64,000 bases of DNA from Exiguobacterium sp. FSL W8-0210. Lineage in GTDB: Bacteria > Bacillota > Bacilli > Exiguobacteriales > Exiguobacteriaceae. Below are positions 36,834-46,925 of this stretch, one piece after another. The DNA is taken from positions 723,001 to 787,000 of the forward strand of contig NZ_JBBOUK010000001.1 in NCBI RefSeq assembly GCF_038006045.1, in the 5' to 3' direction. A program made the position numbers and the translations under genes. Each line of letters starts with the position of its first letter. Positions within the stretch are counted from its first letter, which is position 1. Below the pieces are notes generated by a model. It saw nothing but the letters and a program-made list of their open reading frames with translations. It was not told the origin of the DNA and made no database searches.

Positions 36834-37337
36834 ATGAGAATGTCTGTAGTGAAATTACACATGTATACGAATGAACATTATGAACAATGTGATGCGTTCA
36901 TTCTTCCGGAAGAACAAGTCCAGTTTACTTCTTTTCCGACGGATGTCGTCACAGATGCAGTTGCCCATCCAGATAAATTCCCGGTTGTCATCAAAAAAGA
37001 CGAGCTCGTCGTCGGATTTTTTATTCTTCATCTTAACCCCCCTAAAACACATCGAACACATGAACAAAGTGTCCTATTACGTGCCTTTTCCATTGATGCA
37101 CGCCATCAGCACCAAGGATATGCGAAAGAGGCAATGATGCAGTTGCCAGAGTTCGTGCATCATCATTTTCCAGAAGTCACAGCGATTACACTAGCGGTCA
37201 ATAAAAAGAATATTGCTGCAAAATCATTGTATTTCAAGACGGGATACGTCGATACGTTACAGTCCGTCATGGGTCCGATTGGGGAGCAACACATCCTTGC
37301 ATTTGATTTAGAAAAAGAACTGCGATTGAAGCATTGA
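36834..37337 (+). CDS. GNAT-family N-acetyltransferase
   Basis: About 167 residues. Acetyl-CoA binding motif A is AFSIDARHQHQGYAKEAMMQL, and motif B is VNKKNIAAKSLYFKTGY. The acceptor is unknown. Two ATGs (36834, 36840) follow GAGGGAAGG; either may be used. It is flanked by the palindrome upstream and a terminator downstream, so it is its own unit. Confidence 0.82.
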   Translation: MRMSVVKLHMYTNEHYEQCDAFILPEEQVQFTSFPTDVVTDAVAHPDKFPVVIKKDELVVGFFILHLNPPKTHRTHEQSVLLRAFSIDARHQHQGYAKEAMMQLPEFVHHHFPEVTAITLAVNKKNIAAKSLYFKTGYVDTLQSVMGPIGEQHILAFDLEKELRLKH

Positions 37338-37341
37338 ATTA

Positions 37342-37382
37342 AAAAAGCATTTTCCTGATTCTATTCAGGAAAATGCTTTTTG
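37342..37382. terminator. bidirectional terminator between the acetyltransferase and sacA
   Basis: A 17-bp stem AAAAAGCATTTTCCTGA / TCAGGAAAATGCTTTTT with a six-base loop. Confidence 0.92.
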
Positions 37383-37387
37383 TTCAT

Positions 37388-38854
37388 TTAAGATAAATCA
37401 AAAATGGATAGATGGGCAGTCGCTTCACCAGAGAAGGCGATCCCACGACTGGATGCTTTCGGGAAGATGCGTCCAGATGCAACGGCTTCTCCATCGTTCA
37501 GGAAAAGTTCAAATGAAGAACGATCTACGAACAAACGTAATGTATGCAAGTCTTTTGTAAGGACAGTCGACCGCGATGTACCAAATGTTTCAGCAGGTAC
37601 TTCCGCACCTGAACGGCTTCGATCGATCGTAAATTGACGTGATACAGCATCGTAGTGGAATACCGTCTCTTCTGTAGCGTCTTGACGAATCGAGAAGCGG
37701 AACGAGTCGGACGACAGCTTCAAGTCTGTCATCATGAGTTCGAAAATCTCGGCTTCCGCAATCGTCACATCTTGCTCGAAAAGAATCGTTTCGTCAAACA
37801 GTGTCTCTTTTCGTAGCTGTGTCAGTTCACGGACAGGTCGTTGACGAAGTTGTCCCTGTTCGATCGTTAATTCACGTGGCAATGTCAAAGCATGTGCCCA
37901 GTTATAGATGTCAGAAGGATAACTAATATCCGGTAACCCCATCCAACCAACAAGAATCCGTCGACCATCTGCCGCTTCAGTTGTTTGTGGCGCGTAGAAG
38001 TCAAATCCGAAATCGAGTTCTTGGAACGATTCGTGTGTGAATGTTAAGTCGGGTAAAGCTAACGGTTCACCGATGAAATAACCGGACTGGAAGATATTTT
38101 GATAGTTCGTACCATCCGGTTCGATCCCTTGAGGACTAAAGAGGAAAACACCTTTTCCATCGAGTTCAAAATAATCAGGACATTCCCACATATAACCGAA
38201 TGTTGGATTGTTCGTCTGTAATTCACCGAGGAATGTCCAGTGCTCTGCATCTTGAGACTGATAGATGACAGTACAACCCGTCAAGTCAATGCGCTGTGCA
38301 CCAATGATGCAGTACCAGGTACCCGATGCATCTTGGAAGACTTTCGGATCACGGAAATGTTCCGTATATCCTTCAGGAACGTTTGGGATAGCAGGTGGTA
38401 AATGTTTTTCGATTCGTCCGTCGGAGCGAAGATGTCCGACGATTTGACTCGTATGGCGATTCCAATCGGCATCCCGTTTATTGCCAGTATACATGATGTG
38501 CACTTGATCATCTTTAATGAAGCCACTACCGGAATAAGCACCATGCGAATCGGGATCGTCATTCGGAATCAAGGCAGCTCCTTCATCGAACCAATGTACC
38601 AGATCTTTTGATGTCATGTGATACCAGTACTTCAGCCCATGAACAGGTCCGAGGGGGAACCATTGATAGAATAAATGATAGAGACCGTCGTGATAGACGA
38701 AACCGTTCGGATCATTCAAGAGTCCAGTTGGTGGTTGAATATGATAGGAAAATCGCCAAGGAGATGTTCGAACTTCTTCCTTCATCGCTTGGTAGACGCT
38801 CGGATCGACATCCGAGAGGGGACGATATCGTGCTTCACGTGTCCATTGATTCAT
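37388..38854 (-). CDS. sacA: sucrose-6-phosphate hydrolase, GH32
   Basis: Splits sucrose-6-phosphate (or sucrose/fructosides) in the cytoplasm; no signal peptide. 488 residues: five-bladed propeller with nucleophile Asp48 in LLNDPNG, the RDP motif in HFRDPKVF, and the acid/base Glu in WECPDYF, followed by a C-terminal beta-sandwich. Start at 38854 because AAGGAG is eight bases upstream; the longer frame to 38959 overlaps the preceding gene. No sucrose PTS gene is nearby, so the transporter must be elsewhere. Confidence 0.9.
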   Translation of the reverse strand: MNQWTREARYRPLSDVDPSVYQAMKEEVRTSPWRFSYHIQPPTGLLNDPNGFVYHDGLYHLFYQWFPLGPVHGLKYWYHMTSKDLVHWFDEGAALIPNDDPDSHGAYSGSGFIKDDQVHIMYTGNKRDADWNRHTSQIVGHLRSDGRIEKHLPPAIPNVPEGYTEHFRDPKVFQDASGTWYCIIGAQRIDLTGCTVIYQSQDAEHWTFLGELQTNNPTFGYMWECPDYFELDGKGVFLFSPQGIEPDGTNYQNIFQSGYFIGEPLALPDLTFTHESFQELDFGFDFYAPQTTEAADGRRILVGWMGLPDISYPSDIYNWAHALTLPRELTIEQGQLRQRPVRELTQLRKETLFDETILFEQDVTIAEAEIFELMMTDLKLSSDSFRFSIRQDATEETVFHYDAVSRQFTIDRSRSGAEVPAETFGTSRSTVLTKDLHTLRLFVDRSSFELFLNDGEAVASGRIFPKASSRGIAFSGEATAHLSIFDLS

Positions 38855-38940
38855 GCTGACAGCTCCTTGTTGAAAATTTATACGCTTCTCGTTCACCTTA
38901 CGGAGGAGAGCTGCGCTTGTCAATCCTTCGTCCTGAATGG

Positions 38941-40524
38941 TCAATGAACGGACATACATCCTCTGCCGTTTTGCTTCGAACGATAGAGCGCTAAATCAGC
39001 GCGATGCATGACTTGTTCGAGTGATTCTCCTGTCACCTGTTCGGCGAGCCCAATACTCATCCCGATATGGACGGTTTGTTCTTCTAAGTGATACGGCATC
39101 GAGACGTGAGCAATCCATTGTTCACCTAAGTATCGTGCTTCTGTTAAGGATTGAGTGGTCAAGACGATGATGAACTCATCGCCGCCCAGACGAGCCACGA
39201 ATCCACCCGGTGGAAGCAATTGTTCGAGACGTTGACTGACCTCAATCAGCAAGAGATCACCTAGGGCGTGACCATACGTATCATTGACTGCTTTAAAGCC
39301 GTCTAAATCAAGGCAAAGATAGATAGAACGTGTTTCTACAGGCAATTGTTCGATGTATTGAGCGAGACCGTTTCGGTTCGCGAGACCGGTCAGGCTATCG
39401 CGTTGTGATAAGCGTTCGAACGTCAATTTCTCTTGTTCGGTATGTAGCAAGCGATGAATCAATTGCTGTAAGGCATCCGTCAGTGTCTCGATTTCTCGGA
39501 TTCCACGATGATTCGGAAGTGATTTTGATGGATCATCCTGCATCTGTTGGGCGGCATGTGTGATTTTTAATAATGGTCGTGTCAATAACTTCGCTAACAT
39601 CCATCCGAGTACGGCTGTGATGAAAGAGGCAATCAATCCGGATATGAAAATCGTTTGACGTAAAGCGTCGGCATCAGCGAAGGCAATCGAAGTCGGTTGA
39701 CGCACGAGAACCGTCCACCCGAGTCCGTCGTAGTCCTTATAACCGCGACTCGTACTTTGACTAGAGACGAATTCTTTCCCTTGCCAGGAAGCGGTCGCAG
39801 AAGCATTCGACATCAACGTTACGCTATCGGGTAATGTTTTACCGCTCCATCCGTTTGGTCCAAGCAAAATCGTCTTTCGATCTTGACTAACGATGAACAC
39901 ATCGACTTGTTGGAGAGAGGAAGTAGCACTCTGAAAGCTTTGTTCGATCGCTTTTGCCCATTCGAAACTGAGATGTGTTGCGAGGACACCAGAAAATCGA
40001 CCCTGATCATATAAAGGTGTACTAATATCGACGAATTGGAGTGGCTCACCGCTTGGGTTCGGCAATAATTTTGCGAGTAGGACAGCTTCATGGACATCCC
40101 CGATGAATGGTTGTGATAAGGCTTGTTGGAAGACAGGGCGTTCCTTGATCGACGTTCCTTCAAGAATCTGGTTCGTTGACGCAACGACTTTACCTTCCGC
40201 ATCTAAGCGACCAATCCAAGAAAAGTCAGGAATCTGTCGTTGTAACTCTTCGAGTGTCTGCCGTGTTTCTGCTTTTTGTTCTGTTTGTTGGATTGTTGAT
40301 AAGGAACCTAGCAATTTTACTTCGGCATAACGTGACCACATGTAATGATCAAGCTTATCAGATAGTTGGTGAGCGGTCGTTGACAGATTCATCCCGACTT
40401 CCGATTGGAGTCGGTTTGTTGCATGTTGACTAATGAAGAAAGTTAATCCGAGCGTCATGCTAAAAAATAGCAGGGAAATCAATCCTGCCAATAAAACATC
40501 AAAGCGAAGTGAGGGTCTGGACAT
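38941..40524 (-). CDS. membrane diguanylate cyclase (dCache-HAMP-GGDEF)
   Basis: Predicted to make c-di-GMP in response to an outside signal. 527 residues: helix 1 (about 10-33), an extracellular double-Cache sensor (about 40-270), helix 2 (about 275-300), HAMP (about 302-355) and GGDEF (about 365-525). The catalytic loop RLGGDEFIIVL is intact, and DSLTGLANRNGL and FDGFKAVNDTYGH-like DLDGFKAVNDTYGH match active cyclases. The RxxD inhibitory site five residues before GGDEF is missing. Start at 40524 from GGAG. It follows an acetyltransferase gene by 25 bases. Confidence 0.9.
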   Translation of the reverse strand: MSRPSLRFDVLLAGLISLLFFSMTLGLTFFISQHATNRLQSEVGMNLSTTAHQLSDKLDHYMWSRYAEVKLLGSLSTIQQTEQKAETRQTLEELQRQIPDFSWIGRLDAEGKVVASTNQILEGTSIKERPVFQQALSQPFIGDVHEAVLLAKLLPNPSGEPLQFVDISTPLYDQGRFSGVLATHLSFEWAKAIEQSFQSATSSLQQVDVFIVSQDRKTILLGPNGWSGKTLPDSVTLMSNASATASWQGKEFVSSQSTSRGYKDYDGLGWTVLVRQPTSIAFADADALRQTIFISGLIASFITAVLGWMLAKLLTRPLLKITHAAQQMQDDPSKSLPNHRGIREIETLTDALQQLIHRLLHTEQEKLTFERLSQRDSLTGLANRNGLAQYIEQLPVETRSIYLCLDLDGFKAVNDTYGHALGDLLLIEVSQRLEQLLPPGGFVARLGGDEFIIVLTTQSLTEARYLGEQWIAHVSMPYHLEEQTVHIGMSIGLAEQVTGESLEQVMHRADLALYRSKQNGRGCMSVH

Positions 40525-40549
40525 TGTGTGATACTCCATTCATGCGTTT

Positions 40550-41020
40550 TCATTTGTTTTTACTTACATCATACACGTAGACGTCTACGAGTTGTTCACG
40601 ATTCGAGAGACTCGTTCGCACGTAGTGGAAATCGTGTTTTTCCCAAAAGCGTAGGGCCCTTAAATTATCAGGTAAGACTGCGAGATGAATGTAAGATTCC
40701 TGACTTAGGAATTGATCACAAAAAGCGGATAGTAACCGACTGCTAGTTCCCGTTCCGTGCTGAGAAGCATCCAATAAGAATAGACCGATCCAAGGTGTAC
40801 CGTCTTTCGGGTGCTTCGGTAGGTAGTCAATCAGTAAGACAGGTTCTCCGTCCACATACCCAATCAGCGATACGGTATCTGGATTTAAATACTCTTCCTG
40901 TAAGGTCGAATCAGAGAGTGGAAGCACTCGTTCTTCTAAGAGCGCATATTCAGGAACGCTCGCATACAACGATTGAATGATCGGAAAATGTTCGCGTGTC
41001 ACTTCTTTAAAAATAATCAT
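40550..41020 (-). CDS. GNAT-family N-acetyltransferase
   Basis: 156 residues with the GNAT fold: LFLLDASQHGTGTSSRLLSAF is the acetyl-CoA loop and VLPDNLRALRFWEKHDFHYVRT is motif B. It probably shares a transcript with the diguanylate cyclase gene. The acceptor is unknown. Confidence 0.83.
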   Translation of the reverse strand: MIIFKEVTREHFPIIQSLYASVPEYALLEERVLPLSDSTLQEEYLNPDTVSLIGYVDGEPVLLIDYLPKHPKDGTPWIGLFLLDASQHGTGTSSRLLSAFCDQFLSQESYIHLAVLPDNLRALRFWEKHDFHYVRTSLSNREQLVDVYVYDVSKNK

Positions 41021-41177
41021 CTAGCGGCTCCATTCTTTAGTTATTTTTCGCACGGAACTAATCGTATTGAGGAGTTTCATTTGGAATCAGATTACATATT
41101 TGTAAGGAATGGAACTTTTCCTTTAAAATCACGTACACTAATAGCATAGACAAAATATGAATGAGGAGGAAGAGCAG

Positions 41178-42095
41178 ATGTTAAAGATTGAAAATATCTC
41201 AAAGCGTCTCGGGAAAGAGCAAATTTTAAAAGACGTCAGTTTTGAGGTATCGCCAGGAGAAGTGTTCGGCTTCCTCGGACCGAACGGAGCAGGGAAAACG
41301 ACGACGATTCGCATCATCACGGGACTACTCGAGCAGGATGCAGGGAAAGTCACGGTCAATGGATTTGATGTCGTAGAAGAGCGTTCGAAAGCGTTGACGC
41401 AAATCGGAGCAATCGTTGAGAATCCGGCGTTTTATCCTTATCTGACAGGAAAACAAAACTTGGTTCATGCAAAAAACCTCATTCCGGGACTCGGTCAAGT
41501 TGATTATGATGCACTAGCACGACTCGTTGGTCTTGAAGGAAAGCTTTCAAAAAAAGTCGGAGAGTACTCACTCGGAATGAAGCAACGACTCGGAATTGCT
41601 CGTGCCTTGCTACATAACCCGCGCGTCTTGATTTTAGATGAACCAACGAATGGTCTGGATCCATCCGGGATTGCGGAGCTTCGTGAATATTTACGTCAAA
41701 TGGCGCGTGAGCAAGATATCGCGATTTTAATTTCAAGCCATATGTTGAGTGAGATGGAACAAATCAGTGATCGTTACGCGATCATCGATCAGGGTGTCAT
41801 CAAGTCGGTCGAGTCCGTTCGTAATGAAACCGGAGCGAAAATCGCTCTTCGTGTTAATGCAGAAGCAATGACAGATGTACTGGATGCCCTTCGCGTCGCA
41901 AACTACCCATCAGAAGTACTCGAGAATAAAATCATTATCACCGCACCGGAAAATGAGTGTCCAGCTATCGCGCGACTCGTCGTACCGATTGCCGATTTAC
42001 ATGAATTGACCGTCAAACGCTTGACGCTCGAGGAACAATTCCTGCAAGTAACGAAAAAAGAGGGGGATTCACATGTTTTCGCTCATACAAAATGA
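41178..42095 (+). CDS. ABC transporter ATPase (BcrA-like)
   Basis: 305 residues. Walker A GPNGAGKTTT, signature YSLGMKQRLGIARALL, Walker B VLILDEPTNGLDPSG, switch His in ISSHMLSEME; the C-terminal 80 residues are the extension typical of drug and lantibiotic exporters. Start at 41178 after GAGGAGGAA; a frame start at 41157 is rejected. Overlaps the permease gene by 23 bases. No two-component system is next to it, so a role in bacitracin resistance is unproven. Confidence 0.88.
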   Translation: MLKIENISKRLGKEQILKDVSFEVSPGEVFGFLGPNGAGKTTTIRIITGLLEQDAGKVTVNGFDVVEERSKALTQIGAIVENPAFYPYLTGKQNLVHAKNLIPGLGQVDYDALARLVGLEGKLSKKVGEYSLGMKQRLGIARALLHNPRVLILDEPTNGLDPSGIAELREYLRQMAREQDIAILISSHMLSEMEQISDRYAIIDQGVIKSVESVRNETGAKIALRVNAEAMTDVLDALRVANYPSEVLENKIIITAPENECPAIARLVVPIADLHELTVKRLTLEEQFLQVTKKEGDSHVFAHTK

Positions 42096-42816
42096 ATGGA
42101 TGAAATGGTGGACGACTAAAAAAGCGAAGATCGTTTTAGCGCTATATGTCGTTATTGCAGTTGGTATTATCATCATTGCAAAGACGAATGATTTTGAGTT
42201 CACACGTTATGATTATTATTCATTAACATTCCTGTTGTTGACTTCCTTGTTAGGTATCATCACGATCGTCTTCACGGCAGAAGCCATCGGGAATGAAGTA
42301 CGTTATGACACGATGAAACACTTATTAATGAGTCCGTATTCCAGAATGACGATTTACTTCTCGAAATTGATCTTCTCGATTTTGATCATGTTATTTCAAT
42401 TCGTGTTCATCGCTGCGATCGTCTACGCAGGCTCATTTGCGTTTTCAGAAGCAGGAGATCCAATTCTGTTCCGAGATACGATCGTCGAAGTTGTCAGTCC
42501 GATCTTTACGATATTCATGACGTTATTCTTCTCATTGTTATTCCGTTCTGTCGGAATGATCATCGGCTTCACCGTACTGGCTCAGTTCTTTACGAGCATT
42601 GCGGGTAACTTACTGATTGGCTTCAAGCCAGCAATCGCTAAGTGGATCATATTCATGCATTTAGACTGGTCAATGTATTTCAAGGATTCTATGACCTATG
42701 GTACGAGTGAAGCGATGGGAACATCTTTGACATTCTCCGTCTTGTTCGTATTGGCACACATCATCGTCTTGTTAGGTGCATCGATTCTTGTCTTCCAAAG
42801 AAAATCATATACGTAA
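42073..42816 (+). CDS. ABC-2 type transporter permease
   Basis: 247 residues with six predicted helices; partner of the ATPase encoded just before. It begins with an amphipathic stretch LIQNEWMKWWTTKKAK, has a conserved AEAIGNEVRYDTMKHLLMSPYSR loop, and ends with a helix at about 220-240. Ribosome site GAGGGGG lies inside the ATPase gene. Similar in build to BcrB-like permeases. Confidence 0.85.
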   Translation: MFSLIQNEWMKWWTTKKAKIVLALYVVIAVGIIIIAKTNDFEFTRYDYYSLTFLLLTSLLGIITIVFTAEAIGNEVRYDTMKHLLMSPYSRMTIYFSKLIFSILIMLFQFVFIAAIVYAGSFAFSEAGDPILFRDTIVEVVSPIFTIFMTLFFSLLFRSVGMIIGFTVLAQFFTSIAGNLLIGFKPAIAKWIIFMHLDWSMYFKDSMTYGTSEAMGTSLTFSVLFVLAHIIVLLGASILVFQRKSYT

Positions 42817-42819
42817 ATG

Positions 42820-42869
42820 AAAGAGCTCCTGCTGATAGATAAATTCGTCTATCAGCAGAAGCTCTTTTT
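42820..42869. terminator. bidirectional terminator after the ABC-2 operon
   Basis: AAAGAGCT-CTGCTGATAGA pairs with TCTATCAGCAG-AGCTCTTT (one mismatch) around an eight-base loop; shared by two convergent units. Confidence 0.9.
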
Positions 42870-42875
42870 CAGTAT

Positions 42876-43550
42876 TCAAGAACTTGTTCGTTTAGGCGGA
42901 CGTGCTGTAATCGGGAACAATTGCTGGAACCATTCGATTAGTGGACCGTTCAATAAGAGGAAAATGAAAGTTCCGACTCCGATGCCGATCAGTTCGCGTT
43001 CAATTAGTGAAAAGAGGCAAGCAATCACAAAAGGAATGCCGAGGCTGATCGTTGCTCCGAGCGATGTACTTTTAAAACGACTGATGAGTGACTTCATCAA
43101 GTAATCCGGTGGCATCAATACGAATCCGATTTGGAGATAGAGGGCGAGTCCAAGTGAAATCAACGGCATGCCGATCAACATGTACACGGCGCGCATCCAC
43201 AATCCTTGTGGTGTATAAATCAATTGATGGATCGATAAGAAGAAATCAATCGCGGCGCCGAAAAGGACGACGAGTGCAAAACTAAGGACGATCGTCCACC
43301 AACTGAAGCGGCTTCCGAGAAAGAGTGTTGCAATCAAGGCGAGTACATGTAGGACGATGATCGCTAGTCCAACGGTTAACGGTGAGATTGCCGCGACGGC
43401 TTCACTCGCTGAAGTCCAAGGTGCACTCCCGATCGAGGCGGTCACCATGAAGCTGTTTCCTAAGGCGTTAATTAAAATAGAAAATAAATAGATGACAATC
43501 CGTTTTTGCTGACTCATTGACGTGCACAGACGGTAGGACTGCGCGTTCAC
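42876..43550 (-). CDS. YczE/YyaS/YitT-family membrane protein
   Basis: Up to 224 residues with five to six helices; motifs LINALGNSFMVTASIGSAPWTS and LQIGFVLMPPDYLMKSL mark the YczE/YyaS group. Function unknown. The start is uncertain: a strong AGGAGG directly abuts the GTG at 43550, which is too close to act, while the ATG at 43517 (MSQQKR, just before the first helix) has no ribosome site at normal distance. Confidence 0.72.
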   Translation of the reverse strand: MNAQSYRLCTSMSQQKRIVIYLFSILINALGNSFMVTASIGSAPWTSASEAVAAISPLTVGLAIIVLHVLALIATLFLGSRFSWWTIVLSFALVVLFGAAIDFFLSIHQLIYTPQGLWMRAVYMLIGMPLISLGLALYLQIGFVLMPPDYLMKSLISRFKSTSLGATISLGIPFVIACLFSLIERELIGIGVGTFIFLLLNGPLIEWFQQLFPITARPPKRTSS

Positions 43551-43687
43551 CTCCTGAAAATAAATCGTTTCGTTAAGCTATACCCTAATCGTAGCGCTCT
43601 TTTCACTTATTTTCATGAAAAGAGCATTGCCTATTCCTTATGTTTCACGACATACTTAGGACACATTACGAATCAGGGGGAGAACGT

Positions 43688-44251
43688 ATGACATATTTTG
43701 GACAGAAGATCCTGCCTTCCGTTAGAAAATTAGAAGACTTTGAAAAGATGCTGAAGAGTCCATATGAATATGGGGTCTTACTCGAAATGCACGTATCGCG
43801 TTTAAAAGCAGTCTACGAGATGGCGCATCGTTACGACAAAAAAATGTTTTTGCACATGGATCTCGTTCAAGGATTAAAAAATGATGAATACGCAACGGAA
43901 TACGTCTGCCAAGAATTGAAACCGTATGGTGTCATTTCGACGAAGGCAAGCGTCATCTTGAAAGCACGTCAAAAAAAGGTCAAGACGATGCAACGCATGT
44001 TCTTACTCGATTCGAGTTCACTCGAAAAGAGTTATCAACTTATGGAACGGACGCAACCTGATTACATCGAAGTGTTACCAGGGTTAATGCCAAAGTACAT
44101 TCAAGAAGTGAAAGAAAAGACGGGACGTCTCATTTTTGCAGGAGGACTCATCGATACGGTCGAGGAAGTTGAACAAGCGATTGAAGCAGGTGCCTCAAGT
44201 ATCACGACATCGAATAAGGATTTGTGGCGTCATTTTGAACCACGCTCCTAA
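43688..44251 (+). CDS. glpP: glycerol-3-phosphate-responsive antiterminator
   Basis: RNA-binding antiterminator needed for expression of glpFK and glpD when glycerol-3-phosphate is present. 187 residues, TIM-barrel: MFLHMDLVQGLKNDEYATEY, GVISTKASVILKARQK, DYIEVLPGLMPKYI and IFAGGLIDTVEEV are typical. Start at 43688 from AGGGGGAG; an earlier in-frame ATG lacks a site. It lies just before glpF and its leader, as in Bacillus. Confidence 0.93.
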   Translation: MTYFGQKILPSVRKLEDFEKMLKSPYEYGVLLEMHVSRLKAVYEMAHRYDKKMFLHMDLVQGLKNDEYATEYVCQELKPYGVISTKASVILKARQKKVKTMQRMFLLDSSSLEKSYQLMERTQPDYIEVLPGLMPKYIQEVKEKTGRLIFAGGLIDTVEEVEQAIEAGASSITTSNKDLWRHFEPRS

Positions 44252-44281
44252 TCGGGGTGTGAGGAAAATCATTCGGATTAT

Positions 44282-44310
44282 TTGACAGCGTTTTCACTGG
44301 TTGTTATAGT
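44282..44310 (+). promoter_or_regulatory. glpF promoter with overlapping cre
   Basis: TTGACA (44282-44287), 17 bases, TATAGT (44305-44310). TGACAGCGTTTTCA (44283-44296) fits the CcpA consensus except for one base and overlaps the -35, a position that represses. Confidence 0.8.
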
Positions 44311-44314
44311 GATA

Positions 44315-44410
44315 TCAAGTTGATACAAAGTGACGGAGAAAAGGGAGATTCACGTGTGAGTCCTGCTTGAAGAAAATTCAAGCATGAACTGACGTGGATC
44401 TCCTTTTTAT
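44315..44410 (+). promoter_or_regulatory. GlpP-dependent antitermination leader of glpFK
   Basis: A conserved 5' segment (TCAAGTT...CGGAGAA, 44315-44340) is followed by a long stem-loop: 44341-44355 (AAGGGAGATTCACGT) pairs with 44392-44406, and TTTTT follows. A smaller hairpin GCTTGA/TCAAGC (44365-44383) sits in its loop. This is an intrinsic terminator before glpF; GlpP would let polymerase pass. Confidence 0.8.
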
Positions 44411-44446
44411 GTTGCTTTTTTCACATAACAAAAAGGAGGAATACAC

Positions 44447-45271
44447 ATGTCACCCTTACTAGCGGAATTTTTAGGTACAGCCTTGCTTGTCGCGCTTGGA
44501 AACGGTGTTGGTGCAGGCGTTAGTTTGACGAAATCGTTTGCGAAGGATGCAGGCTGGATCGTCATCACGTTTGCCTGGGGTTTTGCTGTGGCGATTGCAG
44601 CGTATGCCGTCGGTCAATTCAGTGGAGCACACCTTAATCCAGCAGTAACGCTTGGTTTAGCCTTTGACGGTTCATTTGCATGGGCGGACGTACCAGGCTA
44701 TATCGTCGCTCAAATTGCCGGCGGGATACTTGGTGCAAGTCTTGTTTTCGTTCATTACTTACCACACTGGGCGGAGACGAAAGACCCAGCAACGAAACTC
44801 GGCGTCTTTGCGACGTCACCAGCGATTCCACATACATTTGCCAATCTAATGAGTGAAATGATTGCGACATTCTTACTTGTCATCGGGTTGTTATCGATCG
44901 GAGCGAATAAGTTCTCAGATGGTTTAAATCCATTGATCGTCGGTTTCTTGATCGTCAGCCTCGGTATGTCATTCGGAGGCACGACAGGATATGCGATGAA
45001 TCCGGCGCGGGACCTTGGTCCACGTATCGCTCACTTCATCTTACCGATTCATGGAAAAGGATCTTCGAACTGGGGATACTCATGGATTCCGGTTCTCGGA
45101 CCAGTTCTCGGTGGAAGTCTTGGCGGATTGTTTTATCGTTCGGTCTTCACAGGAAAAGATACACCGGCTTTTTGGGTTGTAGGACTTGTGACAATCGTCA
45201 TATTAGGCTTATGCTATAGATTCGGTGTTCGTCCGAACAAAACAACGTCAGTGGAGTCAAAGTCAGCTTAA
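44447..45271 (+). CDS. glpF: glycerol uptake facilitator
   Basis: Aquaglyceroporin in the cell membrane, 274 residues, six helices. Both NPA loops are seen: GAHLNPAVTLG (first) and GYAMNPARDLGPR (second), the latter with the glycerol-type Asp. AAAAGGAGG ribosome site. Upstream of glpK by 30 bases; one operon. Confidence 0.95.
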   Translation: MSPLLAEFLGTALLVALGNGVGAGVSLTKSFAKDAGWIVITFAWGFAVAIAAYAVGQFSGAHLNPAVTLGLAFDGSFAWADVPGYIVAQIAGGILGASLVFVHYLPHWAETKDPATKLGVFATSPAIPHTFANLMSEMIATFLLVIGLLSIGANKFSDGLNPLIVGFLIVSLGMSFGGTTGYAMNPARDLGPRIAHFILPIHGKGSSNWGYSWIPVLGPVLGGSLGGLFYRSVFTGKDTPAFWVVGLVTIVILGLCYRFGVRPNKTTSVESKSA

Positions 45272-45280
45272 CTTATTTAG

Positions 45281-46810
<1,530 letters not shown>

Positions 46811-46814
46811 AAGG

Positions 46815-46900
46815 TCAAGTTAATAAATCGGTCGGAGAATATGGAGAGACCACAGCAGCAGTTGACATAGTCAGCGTGTTTGTTGTGGTCTCTTTTTTTT
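46815..46900 (+). promoter_or_regulatory. GlpP-dependent antitermination leader of glpD
   Basis: TCAAGTTAATA ... CGGAGAA (46815-46839) matches the start of the glpF leader at the same distance from the -10. Then AGAGACCACA (46845-46854) pairs with TGTGGTCTCT (46884-46893), followed by TTTTTTT: an intrinsic terminator 26 bases before the glpD start. Confidence 0.82.
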
Positions 46901-46925
46901 CGAACCTAAACAGGAGGAACTATTC

